Origin: Cerina sp048266425
GTDB taxonomy: Bacteria > Bacteroidota > Bacteroidia > Flavobacteriales > Flavobacteriaceae
Direction of reading: 5' to 3'
Length of the DNA stretch: 64,000 nt
Assembly (NCBI GenBank): GCA_048266425.1
Contig: JBLWZN010000001.1
Coordinates: 124,001 to 188,000 of the forward strand
Shown: positions 46,186 to 55,496 of the stretch, one piece after another
Layout: every line of letters begins with the position of its first letter
Numbering within the stretch: position 1 is the first letter of the stretch
Notes under the pieces: model-generated
Databases searched by the model: none
What the model was told of the DNA's origin: nothing
Seen by the model: the letters and a program-made list of their open reading frames with translations, nothing else
Position numbers and translations under genes: made by a program

Positions 46186-47859
46186 ATGGCAGAAGTAATA
46201 AATATGCCCCGGCTCAGCGATACCATGGAAGAAGGCACGGTAGCCAAATGGTTGAAAAAAGTAGGGGATAACATCGAAGAGGGGGATATTCTTGCCGAAA
46301 TAGAAACGGACAAGGCTACGATGGAATTTGAATCTTTCCACGAAGGTACCTTGTTGCATATAGGTATCCAAGAAGGGGACTCCGCTCCTGTGGATTCGTT
46401 GTTGGCCATAATTGGCGAGAAAGGAGAAGATATTTCAGGTTTGCTGAACGATTCAGCTTCCGGCAAATCGGATACCCCCGTCGCATCGGATACAGAAAAG
46501 GATGTTGAAGCAAAGTCCGATGACAATGCTGTCCCTTCCGAAAAAGAAACGAGCCCAGCAAGCGCTAGTATACCAGATGGGGTAGAGGTCGTAAAGATGC
46601 CACGCTTGAGTGACACTATGGAGGAAGGCACAGTGGCTTCCTGGTTAAAAAAGGTAGGGGATAAGGTCGAAGAAGGCGACATCCTCGCCGAAATAGAAAC
46701 GGACAAGGCTACGATGGAATTTGAGTCCTTCTACTCGGGTACCCTCTTGTACATTGGAATCAAGGAAGGGGAATCTTCCCCGGTAGACGCCGTTTTGGCC
46801 ATTATAGGTCCAGAAGGTACGGATGTTGACAGTGTATTAAAAGCAGGTTCCGGTGCCGCAGAAGTTGGGAAGGCACCTTCTGAAAGTCCGGTAGAATCCA
46901 AAAAAGAGGATTCAAAGAAAGAAGAAGCACAAGGAAGCGACCATAAACCGGCAGCTCACGATGGACAACGAATTTTTGTATCCCCCTTGGCTAAAAAGAT
47001 GGCCGAGGAGAAAGGGGTTAACTTGGCCGAGGTGTCCGGAAGCGGGGAGCATGGCAGAATCGTAAAAAGGGATATAGAGAATTTTGTGCCGTCCAAAAAA
47101 GTGGCTTCCCAACCTGCGGCCGCTTTAGAAAAATCGGTGAGTCCAGCTATTCAGGCCATAAGTCTTCCTGTAGGGGAGGAAAGTAGCGAGGAAGTGAAAA
47201 ACTCACAGATGCGAAAGATCATTGCCAAACGCCTGGCTGAATCCAAATTTACCGCACCTCATTATTATTTGTTGATTGAAGTGGATATGGACCAAGCTAT
47301 AGCGGCTAGGGCGCAGATAAATAATTTACCGGATACCAAGGTATCGTTTAACGATATGGTGGTAAAGGCAAGTGCCATGGCATTGAAAAAACATCCTCAA
47401 GTAAACACAACTTGGAACGGGGACACTACCCGTTATAACCACCATATCCATATTGGTGTTGCCGTTGCCGTGGACGAAGGCCTGGTTGTTCCAGTTCTTA
47501 AATTTGCCGATCAAATGGGGCTTACCCAAATAGGGGCCTCCGTAAAGGACCTGGCTGGTAAGGCCCGAAATAAAAAACTGGCGCCGGCGGAGATGGAAGG
47601 AAGTACATTTACGGTTTCTAATTTGGGGATGTTTGGAATAATGGAATTTACCTCCATTATCAATCAGCCCAATTCTGCAATTTTGTCCGTCGGGGCCATT
47701 GTAGAAAGACCCGTTGTAAAAAATGGTCAGATCGTGGTGGGCAATACTATGAAAATCAGTTTGGCCTGTGACCATAGAACGGTAGATGGAGCTACTGGTG
47801 CCCAATTTTTGCAGACTTTGAGGACCTATTTGGAAAACCCGGTGACCATGTTGGCATAA
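46186..47859 (+). CDS. pdhC: Dihydrolipoamide acetyltransferase (pyruvate dehydrogenase E2)
   Basis: 557 residues. Two lipoyl domains carry the E-T-D-K-A-T-M-E-F-E motif (lipoylated Lys43 and Lys174), joined by Ala/Ser/Pro/Glu-rich linkers. A peripheral-subunit-binding domain (about 265-302; V-S-P-L-A-K-K-M-A, G-S-G-E-H-G-R-I) follows. The catalytic domain (about 330-557) ends with D-H-R-T-V-D-G containing the active-site His. It transfers acetyl groups to CoA at the core of the complex. The two lipoyl-coding stretches are very similar in DNA, including identical runs, so recent duplication or gene conversion is likely. Terminator at 47923-47943. Confidence 0.95.
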   Translation: MAEVINMPRLSDTMEEGTVAKWLKKVGDNIEEGDILAEIETDKATMEFESFHEGTLLHIGIQEGDSAPVDSLLAIIGEKGEDISGLLNDSASGKSDTPVASDTEKDVEAKSDDNAVPSEKETSPASASIPDGVEVVKMPRLSDTMEEGTVASWLKKVGDKVEEGDILAEIETDKATMEFESFYSGTLLYIGIKEGESSPVDAVLAIIGPEGTDVDSVLKAGSGAAEVGKAPSESPVESKKEDSKKEEAQGSDHKPAAHDGQRIFVSPLAKKMAEEKGVNLAEVSGSGEHGRIVKRDIENFVPSKKVASQPAAALEKSVSPAIQAISLPVGEESSEEVKNSQMRKIIAKRLAESKFTAPHYYLLIEVDMDQAIAARAQINNLPDTKVSFNDMVVKASAMALKKHPQVNTTWNGDTTRYNHHIHIGVAVAVDEGLVVPVLKFADQMGLTQIGASVKDLAGKARNKKLAPAEMEGSTFTVSNLGMFGIMEFTSIINQPNSAILSVGAIVERPVVKNGQIVVGNTMKISLACDHRTVDGATGAQFLQTLRTYLENPVTMLA

Positions 47860-47922
47860 AGGGGTAGGTCAGAAGCCGATAAAAATAATCATTTGTTAAA
47901 ATATATGTGCATACATCCGCTT

Positions 47923-47943
47923 ACGGCGGATGTTTTTTTATCT
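47923..47943 (+). terminator. Terminator of the pdhA-pdhC transcript
   Basis: A perfect 8-base stem, ACATCCGC / GCGGATGT, with a five-base loop followed by seven T. Confidence 0.85.
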
Positions 47944-47972
47944 TTAGTTTTGTAACATTTAAAACTCGGACC

Positions 47973-49037
47973 TTGAAAAAAATATTTACTTTATTTATAA
48001 TTGGCGTGCTAATCTCATGTGCGCCCACAAAAATTGACGAAACGGTAACCCTTGCAAACAGGCCTGCCATAAAAATTGACGACCGTGAGGCAATACTTGC
48101 CCATCATGCGTCCAGAAGTACAGAAGTTGCCGGGAATAATATCCCTCCCAATACCCGGAAGGATGGGTCAAATTTTTCCAGTGCAGGTCAAATCCAAAAC
48201 TATATGGATTTTTTGGCATCGGACAAACTGCAGGGAAGGGATACAGGTAGCGAAGGCTTGGAAAAGGCAGCGGAATACATTGAATACAACTTTCAAAAAA
48301 ACAATATAGCTCCTTATTTTTCCACCTATAAGGACACCCTGAGCAATTTTGACCAACCGGCGTATAACATTGTTGGTGTGGTTGAAGGCAACGACCCGGT
48401 ACTAAAAAAGGAATTTATAATTGTTGGCGCCCATTACGACCACATAGGAATAATCAAGACTATGGAAGGGGATTCCATTGCCAATGGGGCAAATGACAAT
48501 GCCTCGGGAACTACAACGGTGCTAGAGCTTGCCCGCTATTTTGGGCAGGCTGGAACGAATAAGCGGAGTATCATTTTCGCACTTTTTAGCGGGGAGGAGA
48601 AGGGCCTTTTGGGATCCCAACATTTGGCGGGCAGACTTAAGGCGCAAGACCTGGACCTTTATACCATGTTGAATTTTGAAATGGTGGGCGTTCCTTTGAT
48701 GAACAAGGATTATTTGATGTATTTAACAGGTTATGAGAAATCCAATTTGGCTGCTGTTTGCAATAAGATTGCCGGGGAAAAATTGGTTGGGTTCTTGCCG
48801 TCGGCCAAGGAGTTTAACCTGTTTCAACGGTCGGATAACTATCCTTTCCATCAGGATTTTGAAGTGCCTTCCCAGACATTTAGCACTTTCGACTTTACCA
48901 ATTTCGATTTTTATCACAAGGTAGGGGATGAAAATTCAAGGATGGATTTTGCCCATATGGCAAATTTGGTGAACAAGACCATACCGGTTATTGAAGGAAT
49001 AGCCAATACCCCAACCGATATTATAAAATATAATTAA
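47973..49037 (+). CDS. M28-family metallopeptidase, lipoprotein
   Basis: About 354 residues. The open frame reaches back to 47907, but that part crosses the upstream terminator. The TTG at 47973 opens a good lipoprotein signal (K-K-I-F-T-L-F, then G-V-L-I-S-C) and is preferred. M28 enzymes are two-zinc aminopeptidases or carboxypeptidases. Zinc ligands are visible in V-G-A-H-Y-D-H-I-G, N-G-A-N-D-N-A-S-G-T, S-G-E-E-K-G-L-L-G-S (catalytic Glu) and a late Y-H-K-V-G-D. A PA-like insert is absent. It probably digests peptides in the periplasm or at the outer membrane. Confidence 0.88.
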   Translation: MKKIFTLFIIGVLISCAPTKIDETVTLANRPAIKIDDREAILAHHASRSTEVAGNNIPPNTRKDGSNFSSAGQIQNYMDFLASDKLQGRDTGSEGLEKAAEYIEYNFQKNNIAPYFSTYKDTLSNFDQPAYNIVGVVEGNDPVLKKEFIIVGAHYDHIGIIKTMEGDSIANGANDNASGTTTVLELARYFGQAGTNKRSIIFALFSGEEKGLLGSQHLAGRLKAQDLDLYTMLNFEMVGVPLMNKDYLMYLTGYEKSNLAAVCNKIAGEKLVGFLPSAKEFNLFQRSDNYPFHQDFEVPSQTFSTFDFTNFDFYHKVGDENSRMDFAHMANLVNKTIPVIEGIANTPTDIIKYN

Positions 49038-49233
49038 CCCCCGTCTTTATATCAAGATCACTGACTTGCACTTGTTTTGAAACCGGTCCCTTTAACCACC
49101 TGCCCGACCAAAATCTTAGGGCTGCCCATGAGGGCGACGTATTAAAAGTAGTAAACCCCTTGGTTTTCTAGACCATGAAATCCTTGTTGCAGAAATCTTG
49201 GTTAAGACATAGGATGGGACCTAACACTAACGA

Positions 49234-49917
49234 ATGGCTAAAAATATAATTATTACTGGCTCCAGCAGGGGTATTGGGTTTGAGTTGGCAAAATTGTTCG
49301 CCAAAGAAAGACACAATGTGTTGGCGCTTTCAAGAAATGGGACCCCTATTGCTGCTTTGGACCATTCCAATATCACCTCTTTTCCGTTTGATATTACCAA
49401 TGCATCAGATCTACAACGGATTCAGTCTTTTTTGAAGGATCAATGGAAAGGTGTAGATGTATTGATCAACAATGCGGGAAAGTTATTAAATCGCCCCTTT
49501 TTAAATACAACGTCGGGTGATTTTGAGGAAGTGTATAAGGTAAACGTTTTCGGCGTAGCGAATCTTACCAGGACTATCTTGCCCTTTATGCCCAAAACGG
49601 GCCATGTGGTAACCATCAGTTCCATGGGTGGGGTACAGGGCAGTGTTAAATTTCCTGGATTATCTGCCTACAGCTCCAGCAAGGGCGCAGTGATCACGTT
49701 GACCGAACTGTGGGCGGAGGAATTTAAGGAGACGGGTCCTTCCTTTAATGTTTTGGCGCTTGGGGCAGTACAGACCGAAATGTTGGAAGAGGCCTTCCCC
49801 GGTTATAAAGCCCCTGTAAGCGCATTGGAGATGGCGGACTATATTAAGAATTTCGCCCTTACCGGACAGAAGTTCTATAATGGGAAACTGTTGCAGATTT
49901 CCAATAGTACGCCTTGA
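49234..49917 (+). CDS. Short-chain dehydrogenase/reductase (SDR) family protein
   Basis: 227 residues, cytoplasmic. Classical SDR marks are present: cofactor loop T-G-S-S-R-G-I-G-F-E, N-N-A-G-K, and the catalytic Ser in I-S-S-M-G-G with Y-S-S-S-K (Tyr and Lys three apart). It is short at the C terminus compared with the usual 250 residues, which limits substrate prediction. Homologues reduce ketones in lipid or sugar metabolism. It stands 196 bases after the peptidase gene and ends against the oppositely oriented GH43 gene, four bases away. The start is ATG. Confidence 0.88.
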   Translation: MAKNIIITGSSRGIGFELAKLFAKERHNVLALSRNGTPIAALDHSNITSFPFDITNASDLQRIQSFLKDQWKGVDVLINNAGKLLNRPFLNTTSGDFEEVYKVNVFGVANLTRTILPFMPKTGHVVTISSMGGVQGSVKFPGLSAYSSSKGAVITLTELWAEEFKETGPSFNVLALGAVQTEMLEEAFPGYKAPVSALEMADYIKNFALTGQKFYNGKLLQISNSTP

Positions 49918-49920
49918 TAT

Positions 49921-50943
49921 TTACCTTTTTTGCTTCAATGGTCTTGCTTCCACCCCTTCAAAAGTCATTATTACGGGTTTTATTGTTCCGTCGGTATTAA
50001 AATACATGCGGTCTATACACGTTACCCTATCGTCACGGCCTTCATTAGGTATTGGTCTGCGGTGGTATACAATATACCAGTCATCGGTACCGGGAATGTT
50101 CATTACGGAATGGTGCCCCGCTCCAGTGGCAATTTTGGGATCGCTTTCCAAAATTGCCCCAATACGTTGAAAAGGTCCCAATAGGGAGTCTGAGATGGCG
50201 TAGGCTACTTTGTAGGTGTCGTTGGTCCAGGTGCCCTCGGACCACATAAAATAATATTTCCCGTTCCGCATAAACATTACGGAGCCTTCCACATAATTCT
50301 CCGGGGTTATTTCCTTATATGTCTCGCCATCGTCAAATGGGACCATACCGGTAAAATCATCGTTCAATTTGGCTATGTTGCAATGGCCCCACCCCCCGTA
50401 AATGATATAATATTGACCATCGGTATCCTTAAATATAAACTGGTCTATGGGTTGGGCCCCGTTGTAGACCTTGCCAATCAGGGGTTTTCCCAGATAATCG
50501 CGGTAAGGTCCTTCCGGTTCGTCCGCCACTGCAATGCCAATTCCGCCAACATCATCCAAACTGTTCTTTTTGGGATCCCACCATTTGCTTTCCGGGGTCT
50601 GTAAGTCGTTGGCGCCAAAAAATAAATAGTACTTCTTGTCCTTGGCTACGATAGCCGGGGCCCAAAGTGCCCTCTTGGCCCATTTAAACATACTAGTATC
50701 TATAATTCTCGGATGCTTTTTCCAATGGGTAAGGTCATTGGAAGAAAAGGCATCCATATAAACCTGGTTGTCAAAATCGGCCGAGTAAGTGGGGAAAATC
50801 CAATATTGGTTGTTGAGAATGGCTACCTCTGGATCGGCATACCAGGCCCCATCAAATAGGGGGTTTGCGGATTTTTGGGAAATTCCGCTATTGAAAAACA
50901 TAAGTGTAAATATAAAAAGGGCTAAATGTGCTTCTTTTTTCAT
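49921..50943 (-). CDS. GH43-family glycoside hydrolase (arabinosidase/xylosidase type)
   Basis: 340 residues, one five-bladed beta-propeller with a signal peptide ending about residue 22 (G-I-S-Q). Catalytic residues in the expected order are base Asp37 (W-Y-A-D-P-E-V), pKa-setting Asp167 (G-A-Q-P-I-D-Q-F) and acid Glu219 (E-N-Y-V-E-G-S-V-M-F). Family members act on arabinans, xylans or beta-1,3-galactans. The subfamily cannot be set by eye. It lies downstream of the GH3 gene on the same strand, but 358 bases with palindromic repeats separate them. Confidence 0.9.
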   Translation of the reverse strand: MKKEAHLALFIFTLMFFNSGISQKSANPLFDGAWYADPEVAILNNQYWIFPTYSADFDNQVYMDAFSSNDLTHWKKHPRIIDTSMFKWAKRALWAPAIVAKDKKYYLFFGANDLQTPESKWWDPKKNSLDDVGGIGIAVADEPEGPYRDYLGKPLIGKVYNGAQPIDQFIFKDTDGQYYIIYGGWGHCNIAKLNDDFTGMVPFDDGETYKEITPENYVEGSVMFMRNGKYYFMWSEGTWTNDTYKVAYAISDSLLGPFQRIGAILESDPKIATGAGHHSVMNIPGTDDWYIVYHRRPIPNEGRDDRVTCIDRMYFNTDGTIKPVIMTFEGVEARPLKQKR

Positions 50944-51112
50944 AATGAACTACTTCTGTTTGTGCATGTTATAGAACTGCTAATTTGTTTTATAGCCTGT
51001 CTAAGATAGTATTTTAAAAGGATTTCAAAGTCTAGGCTATTTGGCGGGTGCACGATAAATTTCCATTTTTCTTGAAAATGTTTACTTGACCCAGGACCTC
51101 TCTGCCCCGTCC

Positions 51113-51243
51113 GGCCTCCCCCAGACCCTCCCAAGCCCCCCTGAACGGTACGGGCAGGGAGGGGAGCGAATCCTACAAGAACCGGACAGTTTCATTTTAT
51201 CGAGAACCGATTCCCTCCCTATTGGGGAGGGTTAGGGAGGGAT
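51113..51243. repeat. G/C-rich palindromic intergenic repeats, copy 2
   Basis: Two arms (51113-51164 and about 51211-51243) carry CCTCCC-A-ACCCTCC and GGGGAGGGTTAGGGAGGG-like sequence, related to 1785-1881. It lies in the 358-base gap between GH3 and GH43; I see no gene in that gap. Confidence 0.65.
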
Positions 51244-51301
51244 TGGTTCCCGGCCAGATCTCTGTTAGGCTTATTGTGTTTAAAGAAATTTGTTGTGCAC
51301 C

Positions 51302-53458
51302 TTATTTGGCAATGAGCTCCCCTTTCAATCTTTGATCTGCCGAAGACGGCCCTACAAAGAATTCTATCTTTCCTTGCTCCAGTACAAAGGCGTGCTTGTC
51401 CACATCCCAATACCTTAGTTCGTTGGCGTCTAGCGGTATGGTGACCTCTGTCGTTTGCCCTTTTGGGACCGATACGCGTTTGAAGCCCTTGAGGGCTATT
51501 CTTGGGCGTTCCACTTTGGAGTCGGGGAAACTGGCATAGAGCTGAACCACCTCATCACTGTCATAGTCCCCAGTGTTTTTAAGCTGAAAACTTACGTTAA
51601 CGATATTTCCCTCTTTTATATTCTTGTGGTCCACCGTTAAGTTTTGATAATCAAAGGTGGTATAGGTAAGTCCGAAACCGAATGGGAATAAGGGCTCGTT
51701 CTCATCGTACATATAGGTGCGCCCATGCCTAATATTGTAATCTAATATGGGTAATAATTTATCAATAGAGGTAGACCAAGTCTGTACTAAACGTCCCGCT
51801 GGACTAACTTTTCCAAAGAGTACATCGGCAAGACCATTGCCCAATTCCTGACTAGATTGTGTAATTCGTAGAATGGCAGGTACATGTTCCTTGGACCAGT
51901 TGATAGCGTAGGGAAAACTGGCGACCATGACCAAAATAGTATTGGGGTTGGCCGCTTTTACCAGCCTTACCAAATCTTCTTCTTCCGTGGTTATAGCCTG
52001 CCTGTCTACTTCCTCCCGTCCGTCGCTGGAAACGAAGTTTTTGCCCCATGGCAATCCGTGACTCAAAGGATCGTTCCCAATACAAATGATGGCAACATCG
52101 GCCTTTTTGGCGGCGATTACGGCAGAGTCGGACTTATTGCTTGCCGCATAAAGAATTTCTGTTTTTTTATCCACGGCATTTTTAATACCGTCCAAGGCAG
52201 TGACCCTGTATGGAGGGGTGCCGGAATACCAATCTGAAATGACCTTGTTTGCACTTGGGCCTATCACGGCAATGGATTTTAATTTGTCTTTGTTCAACGG
52301 CAACAATTTGTTTTCATTCTTTAATAAAACGATGGATTTTACGGTTGCTTCCCGAACTAAAGCCTTAGTTTCAGGTTTGGTCCAAGGATCAATAGTGTCT
52401 GTTATGCCAATTTGGGAGTATGGATTGTCTTTGGAATTGTCGAGCAGACCCAATTTCAGCCATACCCGCAAGTCTCCCCTTATGGCCAGGTCCAGTTCCT
52501 TTTCGGTCACCAAGCCTTTATCAATGGCATTTTTTAAGGGTTCCTTATAATCGTCCAAAAACATGGTAATACCGGAATGGATACAGGCGGCGACGGCTGT
52601 TTCCAAATCCGGAAAGTAATGGTGGGACGTTACCAATCGCCGGAAGGCACCACCGTCCGTAGCTATAATGCCGTTTTGCCCCCATTCGTTGATGGTGACG
52701 TCCTTTAGCATGGGGTGCACGGTACACGGAATGCCGTTATGGCTGTTATAGGCTGCCATATATGCCTTGGAACCTGCTTCTGTAATACCTTTGTAAAAGG
52801 GATAGGAATAGTATTCCCGAAAGAGCCTTTCGTCAAAATCGGAGGAATTGATATAGCGGTTGTTCTCGTTGCTATTTGCCAAAAAATGTTTCATCAGGGA
52901 GGCGGTTTTCCAGTATTTGGAGTTATCGCCCTGTAATCCCTTTACAAAGGACACTGTAAGTCTTGAAGTTAAATAAGCATCCTCCCCATAACATTCCTCC
53001 GTTCTTCCCCAACGGATATCACGGCCAAGGTCCGCATTAGGTGCCAAAACTATAAGACCCCCGCTTCCGTATTTCGGACTTTGGGTAAGATATCTACACT
53101 CATAGGCTTCTTGGGCCGCAATTCGTTGTAATAGATCCGGATCCCAAGTTTGGGCCAGGCCAATTGCTTGGGGAAAGGTAGTAGTGGTAGATGCTCCGGG
53201 CCCTTTTAACGCCCAATTGGCAGGTCCGCTAAGGGCAACTCCGTGCAAACCTTCGATAATCCGGTGTTTTTTGATTTCAAGTCGAGGAATTGAGGGCCGG
53301 GTGGACATGGCATCGATCTTTTCGTCCAAGGTCATTAAGGAAATCAGGTTGTCCAGTCTTTTTTCTTCGCTTAGACGATAATTTTGAAAGGGATATTTTT
53401 GAGCACTAATAGAGATAGTGGCAAGGAGTAATAAACAAAAGGAAAGATGTTTTTTCAT
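51302..53458 (-). CDS. GH3-family beta-glycosidase, exported
   Basis: 718 residues. Signal peptide to about residue 20 (S-I-S-A-Q). The N-terminal barrel has G-L-H-G-V, G-R-D-I-R-W-G-R-T-E-E-C-Y-G-E-D, K-H-F-L-A-N and nucleophile Asp268 in I-I-A-T-D-G-G. The alpha/beta sandwich and a C-terminal fibronectin-III-like domain (about 600-718; F-P-F-G-F-G-L-S/T-Y-T-type block) follow. The layout resembles beta-xylosidase/beta-glucosidase enzymes of plant or algal glycan loci. GH43 downstream would suit co-action on xylan- or arabinan-type substrate. The start is ATG. Confidence 0.92.
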   Translation of the reverse strand: MKKHLSFCLLLLATISISAQKYPFQNYRLSEEKRLDNLISLMTLDEKIDAMSTRPSIPRLEIKKHRIIEGLHGVALSGPANWALKGPGASTTTTFPQAIGLAQTWDPDLLQRIAAQEAYECRYLTQSPKYGSGGLIVLAPNADLGRDIRWGRTEECYGEDAYLTSRLTVSFVKGLQGDNSKYWKTASLMKHFLANSNENNRYINSSDFDERLFREYYSYPFYKGITEAGSKAYMAAYNSHNGIPCTVHPMLKDVTINEWGQNGIIATDGGAFRRLVTSHHYFPDLETAVAACIHSGITMFLDDYKEPLKNAIDKGLVTEKELDLAIRGDLRVWLKLGLLDNSKDNPYSQIGITDTIDPWTKPETKALVREATVKSIVLLKNENKLLPLNKDKLKSIAVIGPSANKVISDWYSGTPPYRVTALDGIKNAVDKKTEILYAASNKSDSAVIAAKKADVAIICIGNDPLSHGLPWGKNFVSSDGREEVDRQAITTEEEDLVRLVKAANPNTILVMVASFPYAINWSKEHVPAILRITQSSQELGNGLADVLFGKVSPAGRLVQTWSTSIDKLLPILDYNIRHGRTYMYDENEPLFPFGFGLTYTTFDYQNLTVDHKNIKEGNIVNVSFQLKNTGDYDSDEVVQLYASFPDSKVERPRIALKGFKRVSVPKGQTTEVTIPLDANELRYWDVDKHAFVLEQGKIEFFVGPSSADQRLKGELIAK

Positions 53459-53596
53459 TGAGGCAGTGGTGTAAATGGATTGTCGAAATTTTTTAGGTAG
53501 ACCAAGTTACAGCTTTTTTTAAAGATCATTATTTTATCTGGCCATACTTTCTAATTGCTTTGAGGAAAACTATGTATTGTCCTTTCACTTCAAAAA

Positions 53597-53629
53597 AAAT
53601 CCGCCCATACGTTTTGCACAGGCGGATTT
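53597..53629 (-). terminator. Terminator after the exported barrel-like gene
   Basis: A perfect 9-base stem, AAATCCGCC / GGCGGATTT, with a 15-base loop, followed on the minus strand by a run of T. It lies 23 bases after the stop at 53652. Confidence 0.8.
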
Positions 53630-53651
53630 CAATATTTTTTGAAATTATTTA

Positions 53652-54452
53652 CTACTTCATAAACTGTAGATTGATTCCCGTAAAGATTTGGAATACGGGT
53701 TGGGGACCCTTTACCAACATGGAGTACTGGGGCTCCACGAAAAGGTTGCAGACTGTATTCCCCAGTTTCACCACCTTCCCTATACCGAGGCCCATGGGAA
53801 CCGAATAGGAATCATTCTTAAGGTCGAATACCCAAATAGGGGCACCCCTTAGATAGGTGCCTTTGCCGAGCTGCCAAAAATAAAAAGGTTGTATCGCCGC
53901 CAAACTGGTGGAAGGTCGGTCGCTTTGTCCGGCGATGGAAGCCTGCCAGGTAATCAACCCCCCGAACTGAAAAATGGGAGATTTGGCTATAAATGCCACA
54001 AAGGCAAATCCCGCCTGCCATTTTCCGGAGCCCAAGGCCGCATCCGTAGCCGTGGGGGCGGCGACCATAGGGCCAAAGCCCATTGTGGTCGTGGGCTTGG
54101 AAACAAAGTTGTAGGAAAGGAAGGCATTCGCGTCCCCAAGGCCACTGATGGTATTTACCACGCCATTAGCTCCAGGGGCTCCTATGGTGGATATAGGCGC
54201 AGAGACCCTAAGTAAAAGTTTGCCACCGGAAAAGGGAGTGGCGTACCGCAACCAGGTGGTGTTCATATAAGTCCCGTCCGGAGTGTCGCTCAAATTGGGC
54301 ATGTAGTAATCCTGGAAATTAAGTGCCGTCATATTGGCCAAAGGGTTATTGGCCTGGGCAGCGCTGGCTCCTTCTTCTTTTTGTTCCTGGGCAAAGGTGA
54401 AAACCGTGCTCCCTAGACAAAATAGAGCTAATACAAGTACTTGTTTTTTCAT
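53652..54452 (-). CDS. Exported beta-strand-rich protein (outer-membrane barrel-like), unknown function
   Basis: 266 residues from the ATG at 54452, which starts a good signal peptide (K-K-Q-V-L-V-L-A-L-F, ending T-F-A-Q). An extra 44 in-frame codons upstream look non-coding. The body alternates strands with Gly and aromatic residues and ends I-N-L-Q-F-M-K, as in small outer-membrane barrels (MetA/phenol-type transporter-like). The N-P-L-A-N-M-T-A-L-N-F-Q-D-Y-Y opening parallels N-P-T-T-L-A-W-Q-L-Q-L of the protein at 55497-56312. It shares a strand with the sulfatase locus. The substrate is unknown. Confidence 0.65.
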   Translation of the reverse strand: MKKQVLVLALFCLGSTVFTFAQEQKEEGASAAQANNPLANMTALNFQDYYMPNLSDTPDGTYMNTTWLRYATPFSGGKLLLRVSAPISTIGAPGANGVVNTISGLGDANAFLSYNFVSKPTTTMGFGPMVAAPTATDAALGSGKWQAGFAFVAFIAKSPIFQFGGLITWQASIAGQSDRPSTSLAAIQPFYFWQLGKGTYLRGAPIWVFDLKNDSYSVPMGLGIGKVVKLGNTVCNLFVEPQYSMLVKGPQPVFQIFTGINLQFMK

Positions 54453-54606
54453 TTGGATGTAACTTTTGTATTGATATGGATTAAAGGGAACATTTTTATG
54501 AACGGGTGTGATGCTGTTCTTGATACGTTTAATAAAAGTAATCATTTTCGGTGCTTTATTCCAGTTCAAGGGTTTATTGTCCAAAGATAACCTGAAAGAA
54601 AATATC

Positions 54607-55185
54607 TTAAGCTACAGGCAAGCCTTTTCCTTGTTTTTTCATAATGCCTAATAGTGATTTGGCGTCGATATCAATTTTTTGTATCATTTTGTTATCAACG
54701 ACCAATACTTCACCTTCTAAAGCATTTGTTGTACTAGGAAAAAAGACAACCGAATTATTAGCTTTTTCGTCAATTAAAAGACCTGGTTTATCGCCCATAG
54801 GAGTATTAACTAATACCGGTATTCTATTATCCGGTTTTGGACTTATTTTATTCTCCAGTTCGGTTTTATATTTACTATATCCAGGAATAACATCCAACAA
54901 CATACCTTCAAACCAATCGTAAAAATTCATAAAACGCGATAAAGTTGCCAAATATCCAAAAACATAAAAAATGAGCAGTATTAATAAACCTGTTGTAATG
55001 GTTAGTGAATACTTCCCGAAAAAATCGTCTAAATGTAAGTTGTGAACAACAAGTTTTCCTAAATGGCTTACTTTGTACCATAGTTTTTCTATAACTATAA
55101 AAAGAACAAATATGGGTAACAAATACATCATACCACTTACAACTTTATTTCTAGGTTTTGCTAAACGTTTTTTATAATCTTTCAT
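54607..55185 (-). CDS. DUF502-like inner-membrane protein
   Basis: 192 residues. Two hydrophobic segments (about 15-35 and 62-85) flank a periplasmic loop. The C-terminal soluble part has F-F-P-S-T-T-N-A-L-E-G-E-V-L-V-V, matching the F-x-P-T-T-P-N-P-x-x-G pattern of DUF502. The function of the family is not known to me. The gene is clearly more A/T-rich (sampled lines about 30% GC) than its neighbours, and palindromic repeats lie just upstream, which suggests later insertion. The start is ATG. Confidence 0.8.
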   Translation of the reverse strand: MKDYKKRLAKPRNKVVSGMMYLLPIFVLFIVIEKLWYKVSHLGKLVVHNLHLDDFFGKYSLTITTGLLILLIFYVFGYLATLSRFMNFYDWFEGMLLDVIPGYSKYKTELENKISPKPDNRIPVLVNTPMGDKPGLLIDEKANNSVVFFPSTTNALEGEVLVVDNKMIQKIDIDAKSLLGIMKKQGKGLPVA

Positions 55186-55496
55186 CTGTTTTAGGTTGGT
55201 TATTCCGTATTAAAATTATGGGCTGTAGCTAAATCATTTTAATGCCCCGCTCAGGGAATGGGAGAAAATCCCTCGTCTTTATGCGTTCCGATAGCTCCAG
55301 TCCCGATAATTCCCCTGAGTTATCGGGACGGGATAGTTTGATTTGCATTTCGCCGTTCGCTGTGCGCAAAAAAAGTGTAGAGCGATTTGCGCAAAGTGCA
55401 ATGCGGAACGGTAATCCTTAGCCGACTTGTGGTCGAGATCAAAACCCATCGGTCTTTAGCCCTCGAATGCTCGGGGTAGTTTAGTATCGACTACCA
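55186..55496. repeat. Repeat-rich intergenic region
   Basis: About 310 bases without a gene. It contains a perfect 10-base palindrome GTCCCGATAA / TTATCGGGAC (55300-55329), and GCGCAAA occurs twice in the next 100 bases. These resemble the short dispersed repeats of Flavobacteriaceae. It lies beside the A/T-rich DUF502-like gene. Confidence 0.5.

Noticed and set aside
47907..47972. The upstream 22-codon extension of the M28 peptidase.
   Set aside because: It crosses the pdh terminator hairpin, and the lipoprotein signal begins at the TTG downstream.
54453..54584. The upstream 44-codon extension of the barrel-like protein at 53652-54452.
   Set aside because: It precedes a perfect signal peptide and its composition is not protein-like.
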